Positions 8,059 through 14,588 of a stretch of DNA of 20,723 bases are shown here, piece after piece. The stretch covers positions 1-20,723 of IMG/VR virus record IMGVR_UViG_3300025769_001067. One strand, 5' to 3'. Position 1 is the stretch's first letter. Every line of letters starts with the position of its first letter. Position numbers and translations under genes: made by a program. This DNA comes from a virus. The notes under the pieces are model-generated. The model was not told the DNA's origin. It searched no databases and saw only the letters and a list, made by a program, of their open reading frames with translations.

Positions 8059-9407
8059 TATTTAATAATCCTTGCTAACCATGAGCCTAGTGAGGATGCC
8101 ATAGCGTCTTTTTGCTGCTGGTTGTACGCAGATTCAGCCGCCGCAATTTGCATAGCGTTCGTGGCTGTGTCGTGCTGTCGCTGCAAAGCATTTTCGCTCT
8201 TTTGATAGTTCCAAGAGGCGTTGTCGCGATACTGTTGCCAAAGACTGTTCAAGGCATTCTGACTGGCGTTATATAAGTTTTGGGTATTGATGCGGTTGGT
8301 TTCGTTTTGAATTGCCGTTGAAGCGGTGTTAATTTCCCGTCTCCAAACTACGTTGGACTGGTCAACTGCGAACCCCATGTTTGCATTGAACTTGTCACGG
8401 GAATCTTGCATCTGGGCATTGAACTGGTACATGGCGTTCATTTCGCCAGTGTTGAATTGCCGCATAGCCGCTGTACGGTTGGCATTGGCTGTTTCAACTT
8501 GCGAACCAAGTTCAGCAAAGAACTCTTCTACCTGTAGTTCATTCTTGGCGTTGAACTGCTGCCGCGCATTGTCTTCGGCGGCATCCTTGAACAGACCTTG
8601 TACAAGACTGCTATATGTTAATGTATCACTTTTTTGTTTATTGTCAAGATTTTTTAAGTCCACAGATAAAAGGGCTTGGGCTTCTGTAACCGCACCTTGC
8701 AACCGTGCATTGAGGTTCGCTTTATCCATTGCAGCGTATGTCGCAGCGTTAGAGAGAGCGGTTTGTTGCTGGTTGTTTAGGTTTTGTAGTTGGATAGCGG
8801 CGTACTTATCCGCATCCCGCGCAGCAATCTGAACCCCAGATTCCATGAGGGCTTGTGTGATTGCGGCACCCGCCATCGAACTGGAACCCAAACCACGAGC
8901 CTGCATAATGCCCGACACTTTGCGAACCGCTGGGGAAGCCCACGGGGGAAGTGGCGCACCGGACTGTACCGCTGTCATTAACTGACCAAGCTGGTATTGC
9001 ACGGTGGCTTGCGGGTCTAGTTGCTGAGTTGCGGCAGTTGCCTGCGAACCCGCAGATACGGTTCCTTGAACACCTGCCATCTGAACGTAGGGTTGTGCAG
9101 GGGTTAACTGAGCAGCTTGTGCAGCACCCAAGTTTTGCAAATCTGTTGTTACGTCGGTAACTTGGGCAATCTGCCCCGTTCCGGCAGCGGGAAGACCCGG
9201 TGGAGTGGGGGTGGTTCCGGTTGTTAGGGCTGTAGCGGTAGGGGCTAGGGGAGTAGCCGCAGCTAGTTGACCAGAGGTCTGGGCCATTATTTCCCCGGTT
9301 CCAACGGTAGGAACAACAGGTGCTACTTGCTGTACGTTAGGGGTTACGCCACCGGCAAGGTCTCCGACTTCAGCCTGTAGTTGTGCATCTGTGGTAATCT
9401 GTGCCAT
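8058..9407 (-). CDS. Coiled-coil internal virion-type protein, 449 residues
   Basis: Residues 1-135 are low complexity (Ala, Thr, Pro, Gln, Val) and probably unstructured. A conserved-looking element follows, PPWASPAV (154-161) and RGLGSSSMAGAA (171-182), and then a long helical region (about 185-430) with extreme Asn/Gln/Ala content typical of coiled coils. The last residues (SSLGSWLARIIK) form an amphipathic helix. I associate the PxWxxPAVxxV...RGLxxSSMA element and the Asn/Gln-rich helix with proteins found beside ejection proteins in marine podoviruses. This suggests a core or tail-tube-extending component akin in role to T7 gp14 or gp15; this is inference. It begins 3 bases after the upstream stop, with AAAAGGAC just before. 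An A-rich stretch near residue 255 carries a promoter-like sequence. Confidence 0.65.
   Translation of the reverse strand: MAQITTDAQLQAEVGDLAGGVTPNVQQVAPVVPTVGTGEIMAQTSGQLAAATPLAPTATALTTGTTPTPPGLPAAGTGQIAQVTDVTTDLQNLGAAQAAQLTPAQPYVQMAGVQGTVSAGSQATAATQQLDPQATVQYQLGQLMTAVQSGAPLPPWASPAVRKVSGIMQARGLGSSSMAGAAITQALMESGVQIAARDADKYAAIQLQNLNNQQQTALSNAATYAAMDKANLNARLQGAVTEAQALLSVDLKNLDNKQKSDTLTYSSLVQGLFKDAAEDNARQQFNAKNELQVEEFFAELGSQVETANANRTAAMRQFNTGEMNAMYQFNAQMQDSRDKFNANMGFAVDQSNVVWRREINTASTAIQNETNRINTQNLYNASQNALNSLWQQYRDNASWNYQKSENALQRQHDTATNAMQIAAAESAYNQQQKDAMASSLGSWLARIIK
8620..8647 (-). promoter_or_regulatory. Weak candidate internal sigma70-type promoter
   Basis: On the minus strand there is an exact TTGACA (8642-8647), a 16-base A-rich spacer, and TACATT (8620-8625) preceded by TG at the extended -10 position. 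It lies within the 449-residue coding region, where Lys and Asn codons make the DNA A-rich, so it may be chance. If used it would transcribe the four downstream ejection-type genes. Confidence 0.2.
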
Positions 9408-9410
9408 GCC

Positions 9411-9635
9411 TTAGTCCTTTTGCAATACTCTATCTAACTTGTCTTCGACCCTGTGCAACGCTTCCATTACTTGGCGAACATCGCTGCGAACATCTTCGCG
9501 GGTTGCATATTCCTCACGTGTCTTATTCAACAGTATCTCTAACCGCTTCTGTTCACGGCTCATGCCATTAGCCCACCACGCACCTGCAGCAGCAAGTATA
9601 CCCAACAGCATGTCTACAAGACTGGTCATCTCCAT
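9411..9635 (-). CDS. Small membrane-anchored coiled-coil protein, 74 residues (holin-like candidate)
   Basis: Residues about 5-22 (SLVDMLLGILAAAGAWWANG) form one membrane helix. The rest (about 25-74) is a charged coiled coil with heptads such as LEILLNKTREEYA and VMEALHRVEDKLDRVL. One N-terminal membrane helix plus a cytoplasmic coiled coil recalls XhlA-type and other accessory lysis proteins and many phage proteins of unknown function. There is no endolysin in the window to support a lysis cassette, so holin-like is only a candidate label. The alternative is a membrane anchor for the tail during ejection. The start overlaps the upstream stop (TGATG), and the stop is 3 bases before the next ATG. 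Confidence 0.6.
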   Translation of the reverse strand: MEMTSLVDMLLGILAAAGAWWANGMSREQKRLEILLNKTREEYATREDVRSDVRQVMEALHRVEDKLDRVLQKD

Positions 9636-9820
9636 CAGTCAGCATCCGCTATAGTCAACTCGCCAGCTTCTACCTGACGCAAGATTTCTGCGTAGTGGCG
9701 GTTGCCTACAGTCATAGGAACCCAGCGAACAGTGCCATCAATCGTTGCCTTAATATCAGTGTTTTCATTGTCTGGGTTATCCAGAGGAGCTTTTATGTAT
9801 TGTGCGTTTGCTATAATCAT
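9635..9820 (-). CDS. Small fibre-associated protein, 61 residues
   Basis: The sequence has an N-terminal beta part (MIIANAQYIKAPL, then IKATIDGTVRWVPM) and a helical C-terminus NRHYAEILRQVEAGELTIADA. The combination ATIDG...VPxxxxNRHYAEI...VEAGxLxIxxAD is one I know from short proteins and domains next to tail-fibre genes in many phages, often linked to tail-fibre assembly chaperones. The function is not established. The start overlaps the fibre gene stop as ATGA, and the gene directly follows the carbohydrate-binding-type fibre at 9817-10794, which supports a fibre-related role. It also recalls the assembly-type proteins at 12408 and 13353. Confidence 0.6.
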   Translation of the reverse strand: MIIANAQYIKAPLDNPDNENTDIKATIDGTVRWVPMTVGNRHYAEILRQVEAGELTIADAD

Positions 9821-10794
9821 AACTCTGCATCCCCCTGTAATCCTGAAACGGAACTGTAATTTTTTCCTGTGTGGTAAATGTAACCGCCGCTGGTATTAAT
9901 GGCATAAAGCTGTGCGCTAGCACCGTTACCAGAAGCGGTAAAAGTTGGGGTAGCACGTTTTTGTTCTGTCCATTGGAAATTGCCTAAAGTCTGAGTAGAG
10001 TAATCTACTGGGTACACATTTGTGTCTAAAACTTCGTAATACCGTTTGCATTGCCGCAACTCATCGCCAAAGCTGCGGTGTTCAAACGGCGTGGCCTGTT
10101 CGCCTAGTTCTAGCTGGACGCCGGTGATGTAAAAGGTTGCGCCAGAATTAGAAATCCATTGTGTGGCAGAAGCTGTTGACCAAGTGCCTGAAGCGTTCCA
10201 AGTGTTAGCTGTTCCTTGAAAATTAGAACCAGCACCAAGAGAAAAAATAACACCTACACCAATGCTATTTGATGCGCCTTCCCAAGTCCCTGTTGTATCA
10301 CCTGCGACAGTTATTGTTTTGTATTCCCAAGTGTTTGCTGATGATATGGTATATGTTGATGGATTAGTTCTGTTTCCAGCATTATTGCGAAAACCAACTG
10401 CGTAAGTTCCAGTAACACTTGAACGAACCCAAAATGAAAGTGTGACTGAATAAGCTGAAGATGTCCCCCAGTTTGCGTGTGAAAAGTTAAAGGCCTCAAC
10501 AAAATGGCGGTATGAGTATTCATCACTAGCCGCAATAGATGTGTCTGCTGTTGTCACAGTACACACAACACTGTGGTTGAAACCTGATGGGGCTGTAGAA
10601 CTTTGTTGCATAGAAAACGCACCAGCACCTACCTTGCTTGCTTTCCATCTGTCAACTGGAAACTGCCCATCTCCCGAAACCGATGCCCCAGCGTTGCGCT
10701 GGTCAATGACTTTTGCACCATTGATGATAAGGTTCCTGTTTGATAAAGCCGTCTGCGAACCAATCAGTGCGGCTAGTTCTGCTGCTTTACTCAT
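9817..10794 (-). CDS. Tail fibre / receptor-binding-type protein with jelly-roll-like domain, 325 residues
   Basis: The start begins MSKAAELAALIGSQTALSNRN followed by a NRNLIINGAKVIDQRNAG-type segment (about 19-36), which I recognise as the lead of a beta-sandwich, carbohydrate-binding-like module common at phage fibre ends. A beta-rich body follows (SYSVTLSFWVRSS region; a W-rich stretch about 165-215), then the hallmark VQLELGEQATPFEHRSFGDE (about 233-255) and QCKRYYE. The C-terminus is LQGDAEL. An upstream in-frame ATG (10821) exists, but I chose 10794 because its ATGA overlaps the stop of the preceding paralogue, as at other cassette junctions, and because the extra nine residues (MRRSSRRPR) are only the antisense of the preceding gene's end. 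It is probably the distal host-contacting fibre or part of it. Confidence 0.75.
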   Translation of the reverse strand: MSKAAELAALIGSQTALSNRNLIINGAKVIDQRNAGASVSGDGQFPVDRWKASKVGAGAFSMQQSSTAPSGFNHSVVCTVTTADTSIAASDEYSYRHFVEAFNFSHANWGTSSAYSVTLSFWVRSSVTGTYAVGFRNNAGNRTNPSTYTISSANTWEYKTITVAGDTTGTWEGASNSIGVGVIFSLGAGSNFQGTANTWNASGTWSTASATQWISNSGATFYITGVQLELGEQATPFEHRSFGDELRQCKRYYEVLDTNVYPVDYSTQTLGNFQWTEQKRATPTFTASGNGASAQLYAINTSGGYIYHTGKNYSSVSGLQGDAEL

Positions 10795-11162
10795 GCGAGG
10801 TCTCCGTGAACTGCGGCGCACTGCGGAACAGATGAACCACCGCCACTGCTTGTAAAAGTTTTCATTTTGAAGGAACTTGCGCTTCTAGCAAAAACTCCCA
10901 CAAATCTGTCTATTGCTGTTGGTTGAGGTTCATCAGCGGCAACGGTGATTGTATAATTTGTAATCATATTGTTCGTAAAAGTTGCGGTGTTATTATCCCC
11001 GTTGTCAGTGAAACTAGCAAAGTTAAAACTGTCACCGGCTGTAGCACCGCCGTCTAATTGTGCAACCCACGCCTTCGCACTACCGTTGGCAACATACGTC
11101 ATAGCCACTTCGTTTGACCCAGCGGCATCCTTCAGGGTGTTTACTCTAAGTTCGCTTGCCAT
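10791..11162 (-). CDS. Fibre-like paralogue C2 (second block), 123 residues
   Basis: The N-terminus reads MASELRVNTLKDAAGSNEVA then YVANGSAKAWV; the middle carries DSFNFASFTDNG and FTNNMITNYTITV; the C-terminus is VHGDLA. The segment YVxxGSAKAWV matches the C1 protein at 14211-14588, and 20 bases of DNA (11065-11084) are identical to 14494-14513. The middle pattern (S-F-N-x-S-x-x-D then FxNxMxxNY) is one I know as a beta-rich module in aquatic phage fibre-type proteins. It is the last unit of the second D-A-B-C block. Its TGA overlaps the next gene's ATG, with GAC CTC GCA just before the stop. Probably a short fibre or adhesin; the ligand is unknown. Confidence 0.7.
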   Translation of the reverse strand: MASELRVNTLKDAAGSNEVAMTYVANGSAKAWVAQLDGGATAGDSFNFASFTDNGDNNTATFTNNMITNYTITVAADEPQPTAIDRFVGVFARSASSFKMKTFTSSGGGSSVPQCAAVHGDLA

Positions 11163-11566
11163 TATGCGAGGTCTCCCGTGCTAAGAAAACTAAAATCGGC
11201 ATCGCCTGTAGAACCGTTATAGTCTTGAGTCGCAAAAGTAGCTGCGGTAGTGCTGGAATATATAGCACCGCTTTGTCCTGAAACATTGGGGTCTGATGCC
11301 GAACCTGTGCAACAACCAACGCAACTATATATATTTGCAAAAGCATTTGTAGCCGCTACAGTGTAGTTTCCTGTTGAATTGTCTGTAATGGAAGCATTAT
11401 TGAAAGAGTTTCTAACTGTGTTAGAGGTATTTGTATCAAACCATCCCCAATGCTTCGCCAAGCCCTGCTGAAGTGATTGCGTTGCTGCCCCACCTTCAGA
11501 TGTAACAGTAATGTCACCAGCCGCTGTGATACCTTGCAGTTCGTCTACTTTTAATATACTAGCCAT
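11162..11566 (-). CDS. Fibre-like paralogue B2 (second block), 134 residues
   Basis: The lead is MASILKVDELQGITAAGDIT then VTSEGGAATQSLQQGLAKHW, nearly the same as B1 at 14588-14995 (VTSEGGAATMQLQQGLAKVW). The middle has VRNSFNNASITDNSTGNYTV followed by a Cys-rich turn (YSCVGCC, about residues 74-80) that B1 lacks but C1 echoes (YSCPTAC). The C-terminal third is Ser/Thr/Gly-rich and variable, ending STGDLA. Beta-rich, with no signal peptide. TAATG overlaps join it to its neighbours on both sides. The strong N-terminal match to B1 plus a divergent C-terminus suggests the N-terminus docks and the C-terminus binds a ligand; that division is inference. Confidence 0.7.
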   Translation of the reverse strand: MASILKVDELQGITAAGDITVTSEGGAATQSLQQGLAKHWGWFDTNTSNTVRNSFNNASITDNSTGNYTVAATNAFANIYSCVGCCTGSASDPNVSGQSGAIYSSTTAATFATQDYNGSTGDADFSFLSTGDLA

Positions 11567-11943
11567 TATGCGAGGTCTCCCATTAATAAACCTGCTTGGT
11601 TTTCTACGTCTGCATCACTACCACCAGAAATTGTTGAATACATTAAAAATGTACTTGTAGATTTTATTCCTATTGTAGTCGTTCTATTAGAACGGTCAGT
11701 AGATGCATCTCCTCCTGCTACACCTGTGGCAAAGCTATCTGTTGAGGACAACGCAGAAGTCAGGGATGTTGTAGACTGCCCTGTTCCATTATCTGCTATA
11801 GAACTTACATTAAGACTTTTACGAATGTCTGGAACAGTCATGTCGTTATTACTATATGCTTTAGCCGCTTCCTGCTTAGTCAACCCAACAGGACCAGTGC
11901 CAGCCTTATCAGCAATAGTATCTACATTCAATACGCTGGTCAT
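11566..11943 (-). CDS. Fibre-like paralogue A2 (second block), 125 residues
   Basis: It starts MTSVLNVDTIADKAGTGPVG and carries the A-type signature PVGLTKQEAAKAY (A1 has PVTLTKQSAAKAW). The middle has IRKSLNVSSIADNGTG, the same beta module seen in all six paralogues. The C-terminus is GLLMGDLA. I moved the start from an upstream in-frame ATG at 11955 to 11943, because ATGA there overlaps the TGA stop of the D2 gene (11940-11942), exactly as A1 overlaps D1. The stop forms TAATG with B2. It is the most divergent middle domain of the six: the FxNxM and NY positions are not conserved. Confidence 0.7.
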   Translation of the reverse strand: MTSVLNVDTIADKAGTGPVGLTKQEAAKAYSNNDMTVPDIRKSLNVSSIADNGTGQSTTSLTSALSSTDSFATGVAGGDASTDRSNRTTTIGIKSTSTFLMYSTISGGSDADVENQAGLLMGDLA

Positions 11944-12398
11944 ACGATACTCCAATATCCATTAACAGTGACGACAGCGTTCTGTGTGATAGGCCCACCT
12001 GACACACCATTCTCATCGCTGTCAATAGTAATGTCTGCATTGATGGTCTGCCCATTCAAACGGATGATGCTGTTGTTACCTTTGAACGGATAACGTGTGT
12101 CACTTTCAACTTTAGTGTAGCTGTTCGCAACGCTGAACACATCATAGACTACAATCTCAACTACGTCATTTAAGCTAGCAGATGTGGTGAGTACAATGCT
12201 AGTACCACTTGTGCTGGTATAGTCAGTGACAGGCTTGAGTAGCACACCGTTCTGATACACGTCAACGTACAGGCCATCTGTGTAGGTCAGTGTCTTGCTA
12301 TCTGCATCACTGCCTGTGAAGGTAGTTTGACCAGCAGAGGCTTGGTAGAGGTAGCGGTTACGTACACCGTTTTGTGGGGATTTACCTATGTATGCCAT
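11940..12398 (-). CDS. Fibre-like protein D2 (second block), 152 residues
   Basis: It starts MAYIGKSPQNGVRNRYLYQA, then TTFTGSDADSKTLTYTDG, YVDVYQNGVLLKPVTDYT and VVEIVVYDVFSV. This series of beta strands is one I know from many aquatic-phage fibre N-termini (MAYIGKxPxxGVRxRY...YVDVYxNGVLL...DYT...DVVEIxxYDVF). The C-terminal part (about 95-152) has TRYPFKGNNSIIRLNG and ends VNGYWSIV. It resembles D1 at 15387-15902 in the opening MAYxG and in the VYxNxV...P...YT...D order. It opens the second D-A-B-C block. AAGGA precedes the ATG by about 7 bases. Probable role: attachment segment or short fibre. Confidence 0.7.
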   Translation of the reverse strand: MAYIGKSPQNGVRNRYLYQASAGQTTFTGSDADSKTLTYTDGLYVDVYQNGVLLKPVTDYTSTSGTSIVLTTSASLNDVVEIVVYDVFSVANSYTKVESDTRYPFKGNNSIIRLNGQTINADITIDSDENGVSGGPITQNAVVTVNGYWSIV

Positions 12399-12407
12399 CG
12401 TTATTCC

Positions 12408-12791
12408 TTATGGTTTAGTAGGCCACGTTACGTCATCAAGAGATGTGGCATTGTCTGTAATATCACGCAGGGCTTGACGGTAGGTTGTTTGTGCGGCGGT
12501 CATAGTAAGGTCACTAGATGCCCACCAATCTGTTTCTGCAATCAAACGATTACGTTCCTCACGAAGTAAACGCATAGGCTCCGCATTAACAAGTTCTGTT
12601 TTCTTAGCTGATACCTGTGACCAAGTTACACCAAAGTCGCTAGGTGTAGAGGATTCAACAGCACTACCATTATCATCAGCACCAGTAACCTTACGGAACA
12701 TTTGGTTAAACTCAGCCTCTGTGGTAGGCTCACCACGCAACACCCATTCGGTGATGCCCAGTTCGGTTAGAGACTTTGATATTGATGCCAT
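12408..12791 (-). CDS. Phage tail/fibre assembly chaperone-like protein, 127 residues
   Basis: The C-terminal half (about 73-127) reads MRLLREERNRLIAETDWWAS, then TYRQALRDITDNA and VTWPTKP. The series LRxERNxLIxxTDWW...YRQALRDIT...WP is the signature I know as the phage tail assembly chaperone family (Pfam Phage_tail_APC, PF16778, from memory). The N-terminal half (1-70) is less typical; ITEWVLRGEPTTEAEFNQMF may be a second small domain. Such proteins assist fibre folding or attachment. It lies between two fibre-like genes (12807-13313 and 11940-12398), which fits. SD AGGAG lies upstream of ATG 12791. It would be expected to act in the cytoplasm during assembly rather than in the particle. 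Confidence 0.8.
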   Translation of the reverse strand: MASISKSLTELGITEWVLRGEPTTEAEFNQMFRKVTGADDNGSAVESSTPSDFGVTWSQVSAKKTELVNAEPMRLLREERNRLIAETDWWASSDLTMTAAQTTYRQALRDITDNATSLDDVTWPTKP

Positions 12792-12806
12792 TTTGTTTAC
12801 TCCTGT

Positions 12807-13313
12807 TTATCCTGCGATTTCCATAAGAATCATTTCACATTTATTGTTTAATTCGGGGTTCATATCTACAGATGAAGTGTCATTTGCTAACTTACACATT
12901 TGGAATTTATAAGTTACAGCAGAAGTTGTACTAGGCGCATCAGTGTAAGAATAAGCAAGTGTTCCAAGTATATAGATGCCGCCAACCCCAAAATCATATG
13001 TTCTAATATTATGTCTTGAGATTTCTGTAGTATCACGCATTAATCTAGTGCTTCCGTGAATGTCTACTGTACCGCTTCTTTGTGCTGCTACAGACAGTGA
13101 AGCAAGAATTAATATCTTTGAATTTGTGCTGCTTGGCGTAATACTCAGCGTCATATTTGTCATATCTACATAACTTGTAGTTGTATTTGATAAATTGACA
13201 CCTGTGCTAATTTGCTTAACCTGAAGCAGACTCCCCGCACCAGTCACAGTGCCAGTGAACGCATAGTCATCTGTAAGGTCAATGCCTTCTGCTATAATCT
13301 TACTTAATGCCAT
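12807..13313 (-). CDS. Fibre/adhesin-like beta protein, 168 residues
   Basis: It starts MALSKIIAEGIDLTDDYAFT with a Gly-containing lead (FTGTVTGAG). A beta-rich domain follows with SYVDMTNMTLSITPSSTNSK, ILILASLSV, LMRDTTEI and SAVTYKFQM, ending CEMILMEIAG. The order SITPSSTxSKIL...RDxTxI...TYKxQ...ILMEIAG is one I know from beta-sandwich tail-fibre domains of marine phages and metagenomes. It has its own SD (GGAG before ATG 13313) and a stop 15 bases before the APC-like gene start. It sits in the spacer between the two D-A-B-C blocks, with assembly-type genes on both sides. It is AT-richer than the genes at 18056-19567. Role: probable accessory fibre. Confidence 0.65.
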   Translation of the reverse strand: MALSKIIAEGIDLTDDYAFTGTVTGAGSLLQVKQISTGVNLSNTTTSYVDMTNMTLSITPSSTNSKILILASLSVAAQRSGTVDIHGSTRLMRDTTEISRHNIRTYDFGVGGIYILGTLAYSYTDAPSTTSAVTYKFQMCKLANDTSSVDMNPELNNKCEMILMEIAG

Positions 13314-13342
13314 CTAGTTCTCCAACGGTCAAACAGGGATGA

Positions 13343-13365
13343 CCCCTACGCATTAAGCGTAAGGG
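13343..13365 (-). promoter_or_regulatory. Hairpin overlapping a stop codon
   Basis: Arms CCCCTACGC (13343-13351) and GCGTAAGGG (13357-13365) pair with one bulged A around the loop ATTAA (plus-strand view). On the minus transcript the stem includes the last codons and TAA stop of 13353-13727. It is not followed by a T-run, so a full terminator is unlikely. An mRNA-stabilising or partial-termination element is possible. Confidence 0.35.
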
Positions 13366-13727
13366 CTATCACCAAGTGTGTCTGCATCCCAAGCTGCCTT
13401 GAGTTCAACAATAGTTGTTGCTGCGTCAATTGCTGCAGCGGCAGGTGCATCACGAAGTGCAGCTTTCCTAGCTACAGATGCAGCCTTTGCAGTTGCATCG
13501 TCAGCCTCTAGTGCCTTCATGTATACTACGTCTTCTGCGTCTAGCAGTGGTTTGCGAACTTCACGAACCTTATCACGGAAGATGTCTTTGGCAGATGCCA
13601 TGTCTTCTGAAATGACATTGCCACTCAATGACCATGCACCACGAAAGGCACGGTCAGAAGGAACGGTAGCCGTAGAAGCATCAATCTGATTCCCGTCCTT
13701 GTCTACGATGTATGTTGTTACAGCCAT
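13353..13727 (-). CDS. Fibre-assembly-type protein with RxFRxAW motif, 124 residues
   Basis: The N-terminal beta part is MAVTTYIVDKDGNQIDASTA, then VPSDRAFRGAWSLSGNVISEDM (about 22-43), followed by helices DIFRDKVREVRKPLLDAEDV and VARKAALRDAPAAAAID with ELKAAWD near the end. I know the pattern PxDRxFRxAW...DM..A..I.RDK.R..RxPLL...D...LRD.P as a frequent protein of fibre loci in aquatic phages, often beside assembly chaperones; its function is not established. It shares the RxFRxAW element with the neighbour at 13738 (STREWRNAW). SD GGAG precedes ATG 13727. Its stop codon sits in a hairpin. Confidence 0.65.
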   Translation of the reverse strand: MAVTTYIVDKDGNQIDASTATVPSDRAFRGAWSLSGNVISEDMASAKDIFRDKVREVRKPLLDAEDVVYMKALEADDATAKAASVARKAALRDAPAAAAIDAATTIVELKAAWDADTLGDSPYA

Positions 13728-13737
13728 TGTTTTCTCC

Positions 13738-14211
13738 TTATGCTGCTAAATCAGTGACGCTTAGTTCTTCAGTTATCTTCCAAGCATTGCGCCACTCACG
13801 TGTGCTTGGCAACTGTTCTTTACGGCAGATAACCATCTTTGGTTTATTGCCTTGATTCCAGTTCTGCCACACGTGCTGTGGGCAGTCCTTCATAATTAAG
13901 TATTCGATAGCTTCTTCTTCAGTCATAGCCTCAACAGGTTCTGTGTTGTGCAGCAAGTAACCACGAGTGTGCTTCTTGAAGTCAGGTTGTGCTTCGTCCT
14001 TTGCCAACTCGTGATACACCCACACAGGTGGTAGGATACCGCCCTGCAATGCACACGCCATCCAGTTTGGGTCAGGCACAAGTATCTTGGCGCACTCATC
14101 AACGCTGTCCTCATAGACAACACGATAGTCTGACTGCACACCGTCTAGGTTTTCCTTTGCCCAGCATAGGCGGTCAAACAGGTGGGTGCCTTGAAATTCA
14201 GGTGTCTGCAT
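13738..14211 (-). CDS. Conserved fibre-locus protein, 157 residues, C-terminal RxWRxAW motif
   Basis: The body is mixed alpha/beta with aromatic residues (HLFDRLCWAKENLDG; DPNWMACALQGGILPPVWVY). The second half has EAMTEEEAIEYLIMKDCPQH, VWQNWNQGN and finally KMVICRKEQLPSTREWRNAWK (about 125-146). The last element is the same kind of motif as in the next gene (PSDRAFRGAW). I know similar C-terminal domains from hypothetical proteins in marine phage fibre regions; no function is proven. An assembly or attachment factor is plausible. Its ATG overlaps the TAA of the C1 paralogue (TAATG), so it is translated directly after the first D-A-B-C block. The N-terminal 110 residues are not recognised. 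Confidence 0.6.
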   Translation of the reverse strand: MQTPEFQGTHLFDRLCWAKENLDGVQSDYRVVYEDSVDECAKILVPDPNWMACALQGGILPPVWVYHELAKDEAQPDFKKHTRGYLLHNTEPVEAMTEEEAIEYLIMKDCPQHVWQNWNQGNKPKMVICRKEQLPSTREWRNAWKITEELSVTDLAA

Positions 14212-14588
14212 TATGCGAGGTCTCCTAAAAAACTAACCATATTAAAGTTTCTGTCTGCTAAAGAAGCATTTGCAAAAGAGTTAAACTTAGTAGACCCAGT
14301 CACAAAAGTGTGAGGGTCAAGGCTGCACGCTGTGCTACCTGCATCGCCATTGCTACACGCTGTTGGGCAAGAATAATTTGCATTTGCCATAGCATTGCTA
14401 AATGTTACGATTGTTTTTCCAGTTGAAACATCACTCAAACTTGACGTGTTCAGGCTATCTCTAATGCTGGTTGTTGTGTTTGAAGTATAGTTCACCCACG
14501 CCTTCGCACTACCCTCAACAACATAGTTCGTGGCGATTGACCCAGCGGTGCTGTGTTCAATCTGGTCTGCTATAATTTTTCCAGCCAT
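14211..14588 (-). CDS. Fibre-like paralogue C1 (first block), 125 residues
   Basis: Lead: MAGKIIADQIEHSTAGSIAT then YVVEGSAKAWVNY, the C-type signature shared with C2 at 10791-11162. Middle: IRDSLNTSSLSDVSTG and FSNAMANANYSCPTACSN, the module common to all six paralogues. Four Cys residues lie between about 76 and 92 (two in YSCPTAC), unusual for an extracellular fibre made in the cytoplasm. The C-terminus is VSFLGDLA. TAATG overlaps join it to B1 upstream and to the 157-residue gene downstream. Probable short fibre or adhesin. Confidence 0.7.
   Translation of the reverse strand: MAGKIIADQIEHSTAGSIATNYVVEGSAKAWVNYTSNTTTSIRDSLNTSSLSDVSTGKTIVTFSNAMANANYSCPTACSNGDAGSTACSLDPHTFVTGSTKFNSFANASLADRNFNMVSFLGDLA

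Noticed and set aside
9411-9635. Firm call of a holin for the 74-residue membrane protein.
   Set aside because: Only one membrane helix and a coiled coil are visible and no endolysin or spanin is nearby; kept as a candidate only.
10795-10821. Longer start (ATG 10821) for the fibre gene at 9817, adding MRRSSRRPR.
   Set aside because: The extension overlaps the coding end of C2, is strongly basic unlike fibre starts, and the ATG at 10794 has the ATGA overlap seen at other junctions of the cassette.
11944-11955. Longer start (ATG 11955) for paralogue A2, adding MEYR.
   Set aside because: The ATG at 11943 forms ATGA with the D2 stop as at A1/D1, and gives an N-terminus (MTSVLNVDT) aligned with the other paralogues.
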